A stretch of 64,000 nt of DNA from Catellatospora vulcania (GTDB taxonomy: Bacteria > Actinomycetota > Actinomycetes > Mycobacteriales > Micromonosporaceae). Positions 1-8,399 of this stretch are shown in pieces. The notes below the pieces were generated by a model. The model saw only the letters and a list, made by a program, of their open reading frames with translations, was not told where the DNA came from and searched no databases. The position numbers were made by a program, and so were the translations under genes. The stretch's first letter is position 1. Every line of letters starts with the position of its first letter. The stretch is taken from the NCBI RefSeq assembly GCF_009720385.1, contig NZ_ML769302.1:466927-530926 (forward strand), in the 5' to 3' direction.

Positions 1-188
1 TTGCGCCGGCCGAACTGCACCGAGCTGACCGGCACCGACGACACGGGGATCGCGTGCCCGCCGCCCACCGCGCCGGAGGCCTCGTTGGCGCCGCCGATGC
101 GCTCGCTGAGCACACCGGTGCCCGCGGTGGGGACGCCGGCACCCGTGGTGGGGACGCCGCGTACGCCGAGTCGATCCTGCAGGGACAT
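1..188 (-). CDS. cpaF: CpaF/TadA-type pilus secretion ATPase, N-terminal fragment
   Basis: Only the first 62 codons lie in the window; the gene continues past position 1. The start is an ATG at 188-186, four bases after the stop of cpaE, so the two are translationally close. The visible N-terminus begins MSLQDRLGVRGV and is a low-complexity Gly/Ala/Ser/Val leader with no catalytic motif. The identification as the Tad ATPase rests on position: cpaB, cpaE and then cpaF is the usual order, and actinobacterial TadA/CpaF proteins often start with an MSLxxRL leader. The Walker motifs that would prove it are outside the window. Confidence 0.6.
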   Translation of the reverse strand, partial: MSLQDRLGVRGVPTTGAGVPTAGTGVLSERIGGANEASGAVGGGHAIPVSSVPVSSVQFGRR

Positions 189-192
189 CGGT

Positions 193-1419
193 TCAGCCCT
201 TCTTCCGTGCGAACATGCCGCGCTTGGCGGGTGCGGGTGCGCCGAGGAACCGTTTGACCGCCAGTTCCCGGATCGCGCTGCTTACCGGGTGCTGCGGTTG
301 ACCGGCAGCCAGCGGGACCCCGCGGTTGGCGGAGATCGGCACGTCGCGGCTGCTCGGGATGAACCCCGCGATGGGCACCCGGATCACCTTCTCGACCTCG
401 GTCATGGTGATGCCGACCTTGGAGTCGGCCCGGTTCAGCACCACGGTCCGGGCCTCGCGCCGGTAGTCGAGCAGGTCGAACATGTCGAGGGTGACCCGCA
501 GGTTCTTCAGCGAGGGCAGCTCGGGCGTGCCGACCAGCACGTAGTGGTGGGTGGCGTCCAGCGCCGCCAGCATCTGCTCGGTGAAGGCGCTGGCGGTGTC
601 GATGACCACGAAGTCGTACATGGACCGGGCCAGGTGCACCACCTCGGTGACGAGGTCACGGGTCACCTCCTCGGCGACGGCCGGCTGCACCGGGGCCAGC
701 AGCACGTCCACCTCAGCCCCGCCGGATGCGTACCGGGTCAGCAGCGTGCGCAGCCCGGTCTCGTCGATCCGGTCCGCGACCGGGATGGCGTCGGCGATGG
801 TCCGCTGCGGCGACAGCTGCATCATGATGGCCACGTCGCCGAAGGCCAGGTCCAGGTCGATCAGGCACACCCGGCGGCGGCCCGTGGCCTTGGTCCCCTG
901 GGCCAGGACCACGGCCAGGTTGGTGGCGATGGTGCTCTTGCCGCACCCGCCCTTGGCCGCGAACACCGTGATGACCTGGCCGTCGACCGGCTCGTTCGGA
1001 TCCTCGGACGGCTGCTGGGCGGGCGGTCCGGGCACCGGGGCCCGGCCGGTGGCCCGGTTGGCCCCGGCCAGCTGCCGGGACAGGTCCCGGGAGCGGGCGC
1101 TCGCGGCCAGCACGGCCGCATGATTCGACGGGTCGACCACTTCGCGTATACCTGCTTTCAGCGCATCGGCCAGCACGTCGACCTCGAGTTCCGGGCGGAG
1201 CAGGACCACCCCGAGTTCCGGCCGGCGCAGCCGGCACTGCCCGGCGAACGCCACCGCGTCGGCCAGCGGCACGCTCGGCCCGAACAGCACCAGGTGCTCG
1301 TCCCGGTCGGCGTTCACCTGCTCGACCAGCGCCGGCGCCGTATCCACCACCACGGCGTCGCCCAGCAGCGTGGCCAGGTGATGGGCGAAGCGGGGATCGA
1401 ACTCGTAGATGATCGTCAT
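193..1419 (-). CDS. cpaE: CpaE/TadZ-like pilus assembly ATPase (MinD/ParA fold)
   Basis: A 408-residue protein. Residues about 1-130 look like a receiver-like (atypical response-regulator) domain, followed by a Pro-rich linker. A ParA/MinD ATPase then starts at ITVFAAKGGCGKST, a deviant Walker A motif with the signature lysine, with a later LIDLDLAFGDV (switch/Walker A') and DFVVIDTAS (Walker B). TadZ/CpaE proteins place the Tad pilus machine at its site in the cell. The gene sits between cpaB and cpaF on the same strand, 10 bases from cpaB, which fits a single Tad operon. A general ParA-like role is the alternative, but the neighbours make CpaE much more likely. Confidence 0.88.
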   Translation of the reverse strand: MTIIYEFDPRFAHHLATLLGDAVVVDTAPALVEQVNADRDEHLVLFGPSVPLADAVAFAGQCRLRRPELGVVLLRPELEVDVLADALKAGIREVVDPSNHAAVLAASARSRDLSRQLAGANRATGRAPVPGPPAQQPSEDPNEPVDGQVITVFAAKGGCGKSTIATNLAVVLAQGTKATGRRRVCLIDLDLAFGDVAIMMQLSPQRTIADAIPVADRIDETGLRTLLTRYASGGAEVDVLLAPVQPAVAEEVTRDLVTEVVHLARSMYDFVVIDTASAFTEQMLAALDATHHYVLVGTPELPSLKNLRVTLDMFDLLDYRREARTVVLNRADSKVGITMTEVEKVIRVPIAGFIPSSRDVPISANRGVPLAAGQPQHPVSSAIRELAVKRFLGAPAPAKRGMFARKKG

Positions 1420-1429
1420 CGGATCGTCC

Positions 1430-2200
1430 TCAGCGCCCGACGGTGCGGTTGTCCACCGCGACGCCCGGCTTGACCCGGGTCTCCGACGTGTCGGTCAGCA
1501 GCGCGAGGTAGAGCTCGGCGATGCGCACCGAGTGCACCAGCTGCTCCGCCTGCTCCTGGGTGACCGCGACGGTGACCAGCAGGGTCACCTTGCCGTTCTC
1601 GGCAACCGCGGCGTCGTTCTGCTGGGCCGAGGTCACCCCGTCCTCGCCGTACGCGCCGACGGCCAGCACCTCGACCCGCGGCAGCAGCAGCTTCGTGCCC
1701 TTGTTGTTCTCCCCGGTGATCTTCTTGTACTCCGCGTCGACCAGCGTGTACGTGGCGAACACCGCGATCTGCGAGCCCGGCCGGACGAACCCGCCGACCT
1801 CCTCCTCGACCGCCATCTTGAGGCTGACCGCCATCATCTTCTCCGGCACGGCCACGCCGCCCGACAGCTTCGTGGCGGCCCCGAACATGCCCTTGAGCAG
1901 CAGCTGGCGCGGCTGCACGTCGTGCGTGAGCACCAGCTCGTCCAGCTCGCCGGACAGCGCGGTGAGCGCGTCCGGCGGCAGCGCGCCGGCGGGCATGACG
2001 ACCTCCTCGGTCAGCCCGCGCGCCTTCACCGAGGCGCCGCTGGTGCCGGCCGGGATCCGCTGCGTGGCGACGACGACGGTCACCGCCGTCTGCCCCGCGG
2101 CGACGGAGTCGCGGGCCTTGCTGACGTAGAGGAGCACCGCCGCGGTGCCGAGCACCGCCAGGACGATCGCGAGCACCACGCCGAGAATGCGCCGGGTCAT
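1430..2200 (-). CDS. cpaB: Flp pilus assembly protein CpaB (SAF domain)
   Basis: A 256-residue protein with one N-terminal membrane segment (residues about 5-27, ILGVVLAIVLAVLGTAAVLLYV). A SAF domain follows, beginning TVVVATQRIPAGTSG, the pattern typical of CpaB/RcpC, then an RcpC-type beta-rich region ending near the C-terminus. CpaB is a periplasmic or wall-zone component of the Tad secretion channel. In this Gram-positive locus there is no secretin gene in view, so it probably acts on the outer face of the membrane. It lies between the TadG-like gene and cpaE in the same direction. Confidence 0.85.
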   Translation of the reverse strand: MTRRILGVVLAIVLAVLGTAAVLLYVSKARDSVAAGQTAVTVVVATQRIPAGTSGASVKARGLTEEVVMPAGALPPDALTALSGELDELVLTHDVQPRQLLLKGMFGAATKLSGGVAVPEKMMAVSLKMAVEEEVGGFVRPGSQIAVFATYTLVDAEYKKITGENNKGTKLLLPRVEVLAVGAYGEDGVTSAQQNDAAVAENGKVTLLVTVAVTQEQAEQLVHSVRIAELYLALLTDTSETRVKPGVAVDNRTVGR

Positions 2201-2223
2201 GAAACTTCCTTAGGGGTACGGGG

Positions 2224-3312
2224 TCAGCCGATGGTCTTGACGACCGTCGCGCCGAGACTGGAGGAGTTGCCGAACGAGCCGGTCCACTCGACGATCGCGT
2301 TGGTGAAGTAGCCGTAGACGCAGTCGTCGTTGCCGTTGCACGAGCTGCCGCCGGTGAGCCAGGAGTCGCGTTCGCGCGGGCTCATGCCGGCCAGCCGGTA
2401 GCCGGTGACCACGAAGGCGGCGAACCCGCGCAGGGTGTAGACGCCGTTGCTGCCGTTGCCCGTGACGTTGTCGTAGATCGGGATGCCGACCGGCCGGCGG
2501 GCGTCGATCAGCGCGGTGAGGTCGTCCTTGCAGTCGTTGGGCGTCCCGTTGCCCGGGTCCGACCCGTACGTGCTGCCGGTGATCGTGGTCAGGCAGGACG
2601 AGTTGTGGTTCACCCAGCCGAAGCCGCCGGGCAGGTTGGCCCCGGACGGGCCGGAGTGGCACGGGTTGGCGGCCGGGTGGCCGTGCACGTGCAGCACCCG
2701 CTCGTCGCCGGCGGTGGGCGTCCCGGTGACGAAGTCGCCCGCACCGACCGCCGCCTGGTACTCGCACAGCGAGAAGGTCAGCGCGAAGCCACCCGCGGGC
2801 GGGCCCCAGCCCACCCGGGCGCACGCCTCGACACTGGTGCCGCTGTATCCGCCGGCCAGCGTCTGGGCGAACACCGGCGGCAGGATGAAGCTGCCGCCGG
2901 GCAGCTGGGTGCGGGTGCGCACCTCCGCCCAGGACACGTTCGACGGGCGCTGGCCCAGGCAGTCGGTGAGGTTGCCCTGCCCGGCGCCGGTGCACGAGGG
3001 CAGCCGGGAGTCGGAGCCGCAGACGTACCGGAAGCTGCTGACCCCGTCGGCGGCGTTGCTGTTGGCGTAGGCGGAGGTGGTGCCGGCCGCGGCGCGGCAT
3101 TCGGCGTCGCGGACCGGGTCGTTGCGGCGGGAGCAGTCGAGGGCGACCGCCATGGCCGCCGCGTCCGCGCCCGACTGCAGGTCCTCGCGTTCGGCATAGA
3201 GCCGCCCGACGTCCACCACCAGCGCCGTCATGCCGAGCAGCACGCCGCCGGCCAGCAGGATGGTGACGATGGTGGTGGCGGCGCCCCGGTCGCGTCGGCT
3301 CACGAGCGGCAT
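2224..3312 (-). CDS. TadG-like Flp pilus-assembly protein
   Basis: A 362-residue protein when started at the ATG at 3312, which overlaps the end of the TadE-like gene by 13 bases; longer readings run into non-homologous sequence. Residues about 5-55 (RRDRGAATTIVTILLAGGVL, then VVDVGRLYAEREDLQSGADAAA) match the N-terminal Tad-like domain: a type-III-signal-like RGA motif, one hydrophobic segment and the ADAAAMA helix. The rest is a cysteine-rich extracytoplasmic region containing pairs such as CTGAG, CLGQ and CNGNDDC. It is probably a minor pseudopilin or tip component of the Flp pilus. The C-terminal part shows no motif I recognise. Confidence 0.75.
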   Translation of the reverse strand: MPLVSRRDRGAATTIVTILLAGGVLLGMTALVVDVGRLYAEREDLQSGADAAAMAVALDCSRRNDPVRDAECRAAAGTTSAYANSNAADGVSSFRYVCGSDSRLPSCTGAGQGNLTDCLGQRPSNVSWAEVRTRTQLPGGSFILPPVFAQTLAGGYSGTSVEACARVGWGPPAGGFALTFSLCEYQAAVGAGDFVTGTPTAGDERVLHVHGHPAANPCHSGPSGANLPGGFGWVNHNSSCLTTITGSTYGSDPGNGTPNDCKDDLTALIDARRPVGIPIYDNVTGNGSNGVYTLRGFAAFVVTGYRLAGMSPRERDSWLTGGSSCNGNDDCVYGYFTNAIVEWTGSFGNSSSLGATVVKTIG

Positions 3313-3695
3313 GGCATGACTCCTGTCGCGCTCAGCTGCACCGTGCCCAGGGAAGTGCCGCCGAAGAGCGAGGCCAGCCCTGAGATCGGGGTGATGAAGG
3401 CGAAGGTGTGGTCCACCCGCACCCGCGCGTCGGCGGTGGAGGCCGCGTTGCCGCACGGATTCGTGATGGTGACCGTGCGCGGGGTGGAGCCGAGCACCGC
3501 GGCGACCCGGGTGGACGCGGCGGAGCCGGAGTTGGTGATGGTGACCGCGCGGGCGCCTTCCCGGGCCGCCTCGGTGATCCTGATCTGGGTGTTCAGCATC
3601 CGCCCGAAGTCGATGATGCCGAACACGAGCAGCAGCAGCAGCGGCAGCATGAGAGCCATCTCCACCGCCGCCGCGCCACGGTCGCGCCTTGTCAT
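3300..3695 (-). CDS. TadE-like pseudopilin
   Basis: A 131-residue protein from the ATG at 3695, preceded by a GTGAGG-like ribosome site. The N-terminus reads RRDRGAAAVEMALMLPLLLLLVFG: a short basic leader, an E in the hydrophobic stretch as in processed pilins, and the IDFGRMLNTQIRITEAAREGAR segment typical of TadE. This suggests cleavage by the prepilin peptidase encoded at 4342-5100. The C-terminal domain has two cysteines and is probably extracytoplasmic. It is co-transcribed with the Flp pilin upstream and the TadG-like gene downstream. Confidence 0.8.
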   Translation of the reverse strand: MTRRDRGAAAVEMALMLPLLLLLVFGIIDFGRMLNTQIRITEAAREGARAVTITNSGSAASTRVAAVLGSTPRTVTITNPCGNAASTADARVRVDHTFAFITPISGLASLFGGTSLGTVQLSATGVMPCRS

Positions 3696-3767
3696 GGCTG
3701 CCTCACACCTTTTCGCGGGACGTGGCGGCAGGGCCTGCGCCGAGGCCGGCCCTGCCACTGCGCGGAC

Positions 3768-3941
3768 CTAGATCTCGTCGACGACGGTCTGGAAGGCGGC
3801 TGCGATGTCGGTGCCCAGCGTGGCGACGACGCCGACGATGATCGCCGCGATCAGTGCCACGATCAGGCCGTACTCGACAGCGGTGGCGCCACGGTCACGG
3901 TTCGCCCAGGCGGCCTGGGTCTTGGTGATGAGCTTGAGCAT
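3768..3941 (-). CDS. flp: Flp-type major pilin
   Basis: A 57-residue precursor starting at the ATG at 3941, with GGGGGTG upstream as a plausible ribosome site. The sequence MLKLITKTQAAWANRDRGATAVEYGLIVALIA shows the Flp leader, the cleavage glycine and the invariant E-Y pair that follows processing (GATAVEYGL). A hydrophobic helix then ends in VVATLGTDIAAAFQTVVDEI. It is the structural subunit of the Tad pilus, first gene of the minus-strand operon, with 72 bases before the TadE-like gene. The 400 bases upstream contain no gene and must carry its promoter. Confidence 0.9.
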   Translation of the reverse strand: MLKLITKTQAAWANRDRGATAVEYGLIVALIAAIIVGVVATLGTDIAAAFQTVVDEI

Positions 3942-4341
3942 GTGCGAGTGCACCCCCAGCAAAGGCCGAACCGCATCCCGGCGGCCGGTCCACGACGGTT
4001 GCCGACCGAGCGGCCGACTCATGGGAGCCTGCCCAGTGAGCTACAGCCCGTCACTCCGTTGTCACGACAGGCCCACGTCGCGATCGAGGTGCCCGCCGAT
4101 GGCGATCAGTTGAACACTCAACGTGATCGTGAGAGCCGCATCCGCCGGGTGGCGACGTCCCTCCCGTGACATGGGTCACTTGATCGGCCCATGCCATAGA
4201 CTTGCTAAACGGTCCTAAACGGATCGGCCCGGCACGGGACGCCCAGGGGCGCGGGAGGGCCGCGGCGATGGCCGGCCCGCCGCAGTCAGGTTGCCGACAA
4301 CCGGTGTGCCGTGTCGCTCGACCGGGTGATGCTTGCGCAGC
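3942..4341. other. Intergenic region upstream of the Flp pilin, with a tandem 10-bp repeat
   Basis: No gene is supportable here. The region is less GC-rich than its surroundings. It holds two adjacent copies of CTAAACGG at 4205-4224 (CTAAACGGTC then CTAAACGGAT) and a small inverted repeat GTTGA-N4-TCAAC (minus strand, about 4110-4125). The pilin promoter must be inside, but I cannot point to a convincing -10/-35 pair. Confidence 0.45.
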
Positions 4342-5100
4342 TCAGGACAGTTGCGCCAGGCCGCCGGCCGCGACCACGGCCAGCAGGACGCCGCCCAGCA
4401 GCGCCGGGCCCATGGGCAGCGAGCCGCGCCAGGTCACCCGGCGCAGGGCCAGCAGCACGACCGCGACGACCCCGTTCAGCAGCAGCGCCAGCAGGCCAGC
4501 GGACAGCACAGCCCCCCAGCCGAGCCAGCCGAGCAGCAGGCCGGACACGCCCGCGACCTTCGCGTCGCCGAGCCCGATCTGGCCGCCGGTCAGCAGCGCC
4601 AGCAGTCCGAAGGCGCCCAGCAGCGCCGCGCCGCCGGCCAGTGCGCGGCCGTACGTGCTCCAGCCCCCGCCGGTCGCGGCCGCGACCGCGAGCAGCGCCG
4701 CGACCGCCACGGCCAGCCGCCAGACGATGGGGTCGGGCAGCCGCTGCACCGCCAGGTCGATCGCCACCAGCAGCACCCCGGCGACGCTCAGCAGCAGGCC
4801 GGCGGCCAGCGCCCAGCCCTGCCCCGCGAGGCTCACCGCGGTCGCCCCGGCGGCCAGCGCCCCCACCGGCACCGTCCACCAGGGACTCGGCCCTTGGCGT
4901 ACGCCGCACGCGGCGCACCTGGCCGCGAACCGCCACCAGCCGGCCGGGCCGGCGGCGAACGGCGTCCCGCACCCCGCGCACCCGGCCAGCGCGGGCTCCC
5001 CCCAGGCCACCGACAGCCGGTAGGCCGCCCGTGGCGTCATCGCTCCGAAGAATGCACCCGCGGCTAGTGACAACATCGGGACGGAGGAATCGAGGGACAT
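4342..5100 (-). CDS. Type IV/Tad prepilin peptidase (A24 family)
   Basis: A 252-residue polytopic membrane protein with the two aspartates of the A24 aspartic peptidases: AIDLAVQRLPD in one cytoplasmic loop and GGQIGLGDAKV (GxGD) in the other. Near the N-terminus are two CxxC pairs (CAGC and CAACG), the zinc-binding domain found in longer PilD-type enzymes. About seven to eight hydrophobic segments can be counted. It should cleave the leader of the Flp pilin and the TadE/TadG-like pseudopilins just downstream. The start at 5100 (MSLDSSVPM) is the first that keeps the hydrophobic N-terminus; longer readings add unrelated sequence. Confidence 0.85.
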   Translation of the reverse strand: MSLDSSVPMLSLAAGAFFGAMTPRAAYRLSVAWGEPALAGCAGCGTPFAAGPAGWWRFAARCAACGVRQGPSPWWTVPVGALAAGATAVSLAGQGWALAAGLLLSVAGVLLVAIDLAVQRLPDPIVWRLAVAVAALLAVAAATGGGWSTYGRALAGGAALLGAFGLLALLTGGQIGLGDAKVAGVSGLLLGWLGWGAVLSAGLLALLLNGVVAVVLLALRRVTWRGSLPMGPALLGGVLLAVVAAGGLAQLS

Positions 5101-5154
5101 GCCGGGCACGGTACCTTGGCACGCACCCCGATCTCGTCCCCGCGGAGCACCGCT

Positions 5155-5634
5155 TTGCACACCCCTGACCGATACCCGACCGAGCCCCTGGCACAGCCCA
5201 CCGAGCTGCTGCCGATCGTGCAGGCCCCACCCCGGCCGCGCATGGGTGGCCGCGGTCCCGCCGTCATCGGCATAGCACTGCTGGTGGCATCCCTGGTGAT
5301 CTTCACCGGGGTGCTCGTCGCGCTCAAGATCGTGCCGAACCCGTTCGGCGCCGACGCGCCGCCGATCCCCGTCGCCACCGCCACCCCCTCCGGCCCGCCG
5401 CGCACCGCCCGGTTCGCCCAGCCAGGTGACTGCGTGGCCAATCACGGCACCGAGAAGAACCCGGAGCTGGTGCTGACCGAATGCGCGCCGGGCGCGCTGG
5501 AGGTGCTGGCGCGCTTCGACGCCACCAGCGACACGGGCGAGTGCGCGGAGGTCAAGGACTACCGCTACCACTACTTCTTCGACAGCGAGCTGGAGGGTTT
5601 GGATTTCGTCCTTTGCATGGGCGAACGTCCTTGA
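5155..5634 (+). CDS. Single-pass membrane protein with Cys-containing extracellular domain (LppU-like)
   Basis: About 159 residues if started at the TTG at 5155, which has GGAG seven bases upstream. A TTG at 5116 in the same frame has no ribosome site. After a Pro-rich cytoplasmic part there is one membrane segment (AVIGIALLVASLVIFTGVLVAL). The extracellular domain has four cysteines (GDCVANHG, ECAPG, ECAEVK, LCMG) and a YRYHYFF stretch, a pattern seen in LppU/SCO3897-like actinobacterial proteins of unknown function. It is divergent from the prepilin peptidase and ten bases before the DoxX-like gene. Confidence 0.7.
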   Translation: MHTPDRYPTEPLAQPTELLPIVQAPPRPRMGGRGPAVIGIALLVASLVIFTGVLVALKIVPNPFGADAPPIPVATATPSGPPRTARFAQPGDCVANHGTEKNPELVLTECAPGALEVLARFDATSDTGECAEVKDYRYHYFFDSELEGLDFVLCMGERP

Positions 5635-5644
5635 TAATGACGGT

Positions 5645-6166
5645 ATGAGACCAGTACGAGGGGTCGCGCGTGCCCTGCTCGGCGGGCTGTTCATCGCGGC
5701 CGGGGCACAGGCGCTGCTGAAACCCGACCGGTACGCCGTCAAGGCGGAGCCCCTCGCGGAGCAGGTCGTGCCGCTGCTGGAGGCGGTCGACTCCCGGCTG
5801 CCCACCGAGACCAAGACCCTGGTCCGGGTGAACGCCGGCGTCCAGGTGGTCGCCGGGGCGATGCTCGCCACCGGCACCGCGCCGCGGCCCGCCGCCGCCC
5901 TGTTGGCCGGCACCCTCATCCCCGCCACGCTGGTGGGGCACCCGTTCTGGCGCATCGAGAACCCCGAGAAGCGCAACGACGAGCTGGTGCACTTCGCCAA
6001 GAATCTCGGACTGCTGGCCGGCCTGCTGCTGGCCGCCGTCGACACCGCAGGTTCCCCCAGCCTCGGCTGGCGCGGACGCAAGGCCGTGCACGACGCGCAG
6101 AAGACCGCGAAGAAGTCTCTGCGCAAGGCACAGGAGAAGGCGTCGACGCAGTTACATCTCGGTTGA
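5645..6166 (+). CDS. DoxX family membrane protein
   Basis: A 173-residue protein starting MRPVRGVARALLGGLFIAAGAQALLKPD, typical of actinobacterial DoxX-like proteins with four membrane segments (VNAGVQVVAGAMLATG, AALLAGTLIPATLVG, AKNLGLLAGLLLAAVD). The motif HPFWRIENPEKRNDELVHFAKNL is characteristic of the family. The C-terminus is a basic cytoplasmic tail (KTAKKSLRKAQEKAS). The biochemical role is not established; some DoxX proteins work with superoxide or thiol stress enzymes. It starts ten bases after the preceding gene and probably shares its transcript. Confidence 0.75.
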   Translation: MRPVRGVARALLGGLFIAAGAQALLKPDRYAVKAEPLAEQVVPLLEAVDSRLPTETKTLVRVNAGVQVVAGAMLATGTAPRPAAALLAGTLIPATLVGHPFWRIENPEKRNDELVHFAKNLGLLAGLLLAAVDTAGSPSLGWRGRKAVHDAQKTAKKSLRKAQEKASTQLHLG

Positions 6167-6478
6167 TCCCGGGTAGGGGCGGGGTGAGCCGCCCGAATAT
6201 CCCGTTTCTTCGTTCCCGTTCATGCCGTTGCGACATAGAGAGCGCGTGTTTTCGCAGCCAGAGGTACTGGTGTGACGCCAATCACCTTAACTTCGCAGGC
6301 TGCGTTAACCAGCTAGAAATGTCGCAAAGTCGTGTGGGATCGGACACGGTCGGGTAACACGGGAGGTACTGGAGTGGTGCACCGTTCTAGGCTGCTCAGC
6401 AGACACGAACGGCCCGACCCCGGATCGTCGTCACGCGACGATGCCGATACCCGACCCCTTGAAGGAGGTGGCGACGCC
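6167..6478 (+). other. Leader region of the mannosyltransferase gene
   Basis: A 312-base stretch that is clearly more AT-rich than its flanks between 6197 and 6360. It contains GGAGG at 6362-6366 seven bases before an in-frame GTG (6374), and the perfect Shine-Dalgarno GAAGGAGGTG at 6461-6470 eight bases before the ATG at 6479. Either a leader peptide extension or an alternative start is possible. No clear -35/-10 pair was identified. Confidence 0.4.
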
Positions 6479-7909
6479 ATGCCGGCACCCGGCGTTGGCA
6501 GTCAGCCCCGCCTCACCAGGACCCCCCGATTCATCCGTGACTGGAGATCCCCGCAGTGGGATCGTCGCACGCTCGTCCGGGTCGGCATCGTCGCCGCCAT
6601 CTGCTACGCCGCCTGGGTGACGGAGCAGAACTTCGGACGGTGGTACGACTTCTTCGACATGAAGATCTATCACGGCGCGGTGGTGTGGTGGAGCGGTGGC
6701 GGCGAGCTGTACGAGTTCATCGCACCTGACACGACGCTCGGGTTCACGTACCCGCCGTTCGCGGCGCTGCTGATGCTGCCCATGGCAGCGCTGACACCGG
6801 GCGCGGCGGGCCTGTTCAACCTGCTCTTCGGCCTGGTCGCGCTGGGCATGGTGCTCGCCGCGCTGCTGATCCCGGTCGCCGACCGGTGCGGCTGGCCGCG
6901 CTGGCTGACCGTCGCCGTCGCGCTGCCGCTGTTCGCCGCCATCGAGCCGGTGCGCGAGACGCTCGGCTTCGGCCAGGTGAACCTGCTGCTGTTCGCGGTG
7001 ATCATGGCGGACCTGGTGGCGCTGCGCAAGGGTTGGCGCTGGGCCGGCATCGGCATCGGCATCGCCATGGCGATCAAGCTGACCCCCGCGCTGTTCATCG
7101 TGTACTTCCTGGTCAGCAAGCAGTGGCGGGCCGCGCTCACGGCCACGGTCTCCGGTCTGGCCGCCACGGCAGCCGCCTGGGTGATCGTCCCGCACGAGTC
7201 CGCCCTGTACTGGGGACACGTGATCTTCCAGACCGAGCGGGTCGGCGTCGCGGACATGACGCCCAACCAGTCGCTGGCCGGGCTGCTGTCGCGGCTGTAC
7301 GACACGGCGACCGCGCCCAGCCCGCTCTGGATCGCGTTCGCGCTGGTGCTGCTCGCGGTCGGGCTCACCCGTGCCGCCGCGGCACACGCCGAGGGCGACG
7401 AGCTGATCGCGTTCACCCTGGTCGGCCTGACCGCGAACGTGGTCAGCCCGATCTCCTGGACGCACCACCTGGTCTGGGTCGTGCCGGCCGTCGTCGCGCT
7501 CGCCGACCAGGCGCTGCGCCGCCGGGCGGCCGGTCGCGGGCTGGCGGCGCGTGGGCGGGCCACACCGGGGCTGCGGGAGCCGATCTGGTTCCCGGCGCTG
7601 GTCGGCGCGCGGCACGCGGGTGCGGCGATCGCGCTCTACCTGCTGTTCCTGATCGCGCCGATCTGGCCGTACGAGCACCAGCTCCCGGCGGTGTCGCACT
7701 ACGCCGACGGCCTGTTCGGCATGCTGGCCGAGAACTCGCTCGCCATCGCGCTGATCGCACTGGTCGCGGCCCTGCCGTCCCGACCCGGCGCCGAGCCCGC
7801 GTTCGGCGGTCCCACCGCCCCGCGCGTCCCCACCGCCCGCCCGGCCCTCACGCCCCTCCGCCCCACCGCCCCAGCCCCCGCCAAGGCGGGAGCACCGGCG
7901 GACCGCTGA
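6479..7909 (+). CDS. GT87 family (DUF2029) polyprenol-phosphate-mannose-dependent alpha-mannosyltransferase
   Basis: A 476-residue integral membrane protein from the ATG at 6479, chosen because of the full GAAGGAGGTG eight bases upstream; an in-frame GTG at 6374 also has GGAGG and would add 35 residues. The N-terminal loop has MKIYHGAVVWW and FTYPPFAALLMLPM, the D/Y...YPP pattern of GT87 GT-C enzymes such as PimE, followed by about ten membrane segments. A C-terminal Pro/Ala tail is probably cytoplasmic. Such enzymes add alpha-1,2-mannose to phosphatidyl-inositol mannosides or related glycolipids on the outer face of the membrane. The exact acceptor cannot be read from sequence. A perfect hairpin terminator follows at once. 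Confidence 0.8.
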   Translation: MPAPGVGSQPRLTRTPRFIRDWRSPQWDRRTLVRVGIVAAICYAAWVTEQNFGRWYDFFDMKIYHGAVVWWSGGGELYEFIAPDTTLGFTYPPFAALLMLPMAALTPGAAGLFNLLFGLVALGMVLAALLIPVADRCGWPRWLTVAVALPLFAAIEPVRETLGFGQVNLLLFAVIMADLVALRKGWRWAGIGIGIAMAIKLTPALFIVYFLVSKQWRAALTATVSGLAATAAAWVIVPHESALYWGHVIFQTERVGVADMTPNQSLAGLLSRLYDTATAPSPLWIAFALVLLAVGLTRAAAAHAEGDELIAFTLVGLTANVVSPISWTHHLVWVVPAVVALADQALRRRAAGRGLAARGRATPGLREPIWFPALVGARHAGAAIALYLLFLIAPIWPYEHQLPAVSHYADGLFGMLAENSLAIALIALVAALPSRPGAEPAFGGPTAPRVPTARPALTPLRPTAPAPAKAGAPADR

Positions 7910-7916
7910 GCAGTTT

Positions 7917-7967
7917 CAGGGAAACTGCTGCTTCCAGTACCACGGAAGCAGCAGTTTCCCTGTTTTT
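7917..7967. terminator. Perfect 19-bp hairpin with T-run, bidirectional terminator
   Basis: Arms at 7917-7935 (CAGGGAAACTGCTGCTTCC) and 7944-7962 pair over 19 bp with an 8-base loop and are followed by TTTTT. The hairpin lies between the converging mannosyltransferase and moaE genes and can end transcription from both sides, most strongly on the plus strand. Confidence 0.88.
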
Positions 7968-7976
7968 GCGGGCCCG

Positions 7977-8399
7977 TCAGGGGCAGTTGACCCACTCGTC
8001 GGTGCCGTCGGTGAAGGTCTGGTGCTTCCAGATGGGCAGGCGCTGCTTGACCAGGTCGACCAGCCGGGCGCAGGCGGTGAAGGCCGCCGCACGGTGGGCG
8101 GTGGAGACCGCGGCGGCGAGCGCCACATCCCCGATCTTCAGCGGGCCGTACCGGTGGGACACCGCCACGGCGTATACGTCGGGGTCGTCGGCCAGCTCCT
8201 GGGCGACCTCGCGCAGCACCTCGGCCGCACTCGGGTGGGACTCGTAGGTGAGCGCGTCCACGGACCGGCCGTGGTCGTGGTCGCGGACCACACCCGCGAA
8301 GCTGACCACCGCCCCGGCCCGGGGGTCGGCCACCGCGGCCTCGTGCGCGGCCACGTCCAGCGGCTCAGTGGTGAGTTCGGCGAGCACGACCCGGTTCAC
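7977..8399 (-). CDS. moaE: Molybdopterin synthase catalytic (large) subunit MoaE
   Basis: A 140-residue protein, the family's usual size. It contains GAVVSFAGVVRDHDHGRSVDALTYE, the conserved MoaE core, SHRYGPLKIGD, and the active-site stretch VKQRLPIWKHQ with the catalytic lysines. MoaE with MoaD transfers sulfur to precursor Z to make molybdopterin in the cytoplasm. The GTG start overlaps the stop of moeA by four bases (GTGA), so it is translationally coupled. No moaD gene is in the window, so the small subunit must be encoded elsewhere. Confidence 0.93.
   Translation of the reverse strand: MNRVVLAELTTEPLDVAAHEAAVADPRAGAVVSFAGVVRDHDHGRSVDALTYESHPSAAEVLREVAQELADDPDVYAVAVSHRYGPLKIGDVALAAAVSTAHRAAAFTACARLVDLVKQRLPIWKHQTFTDGTDEWVNCP

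Noticed and set aside
1..1473. Long open frame on the plus strand opposite cpaE, with sequence rich in Gly/Arg/His/Val
   Set aside because: It is the antisense shadow of cpaE in high-GC DNA, with no recognisable domain; the minus-strand frame has all ATPase motifs.
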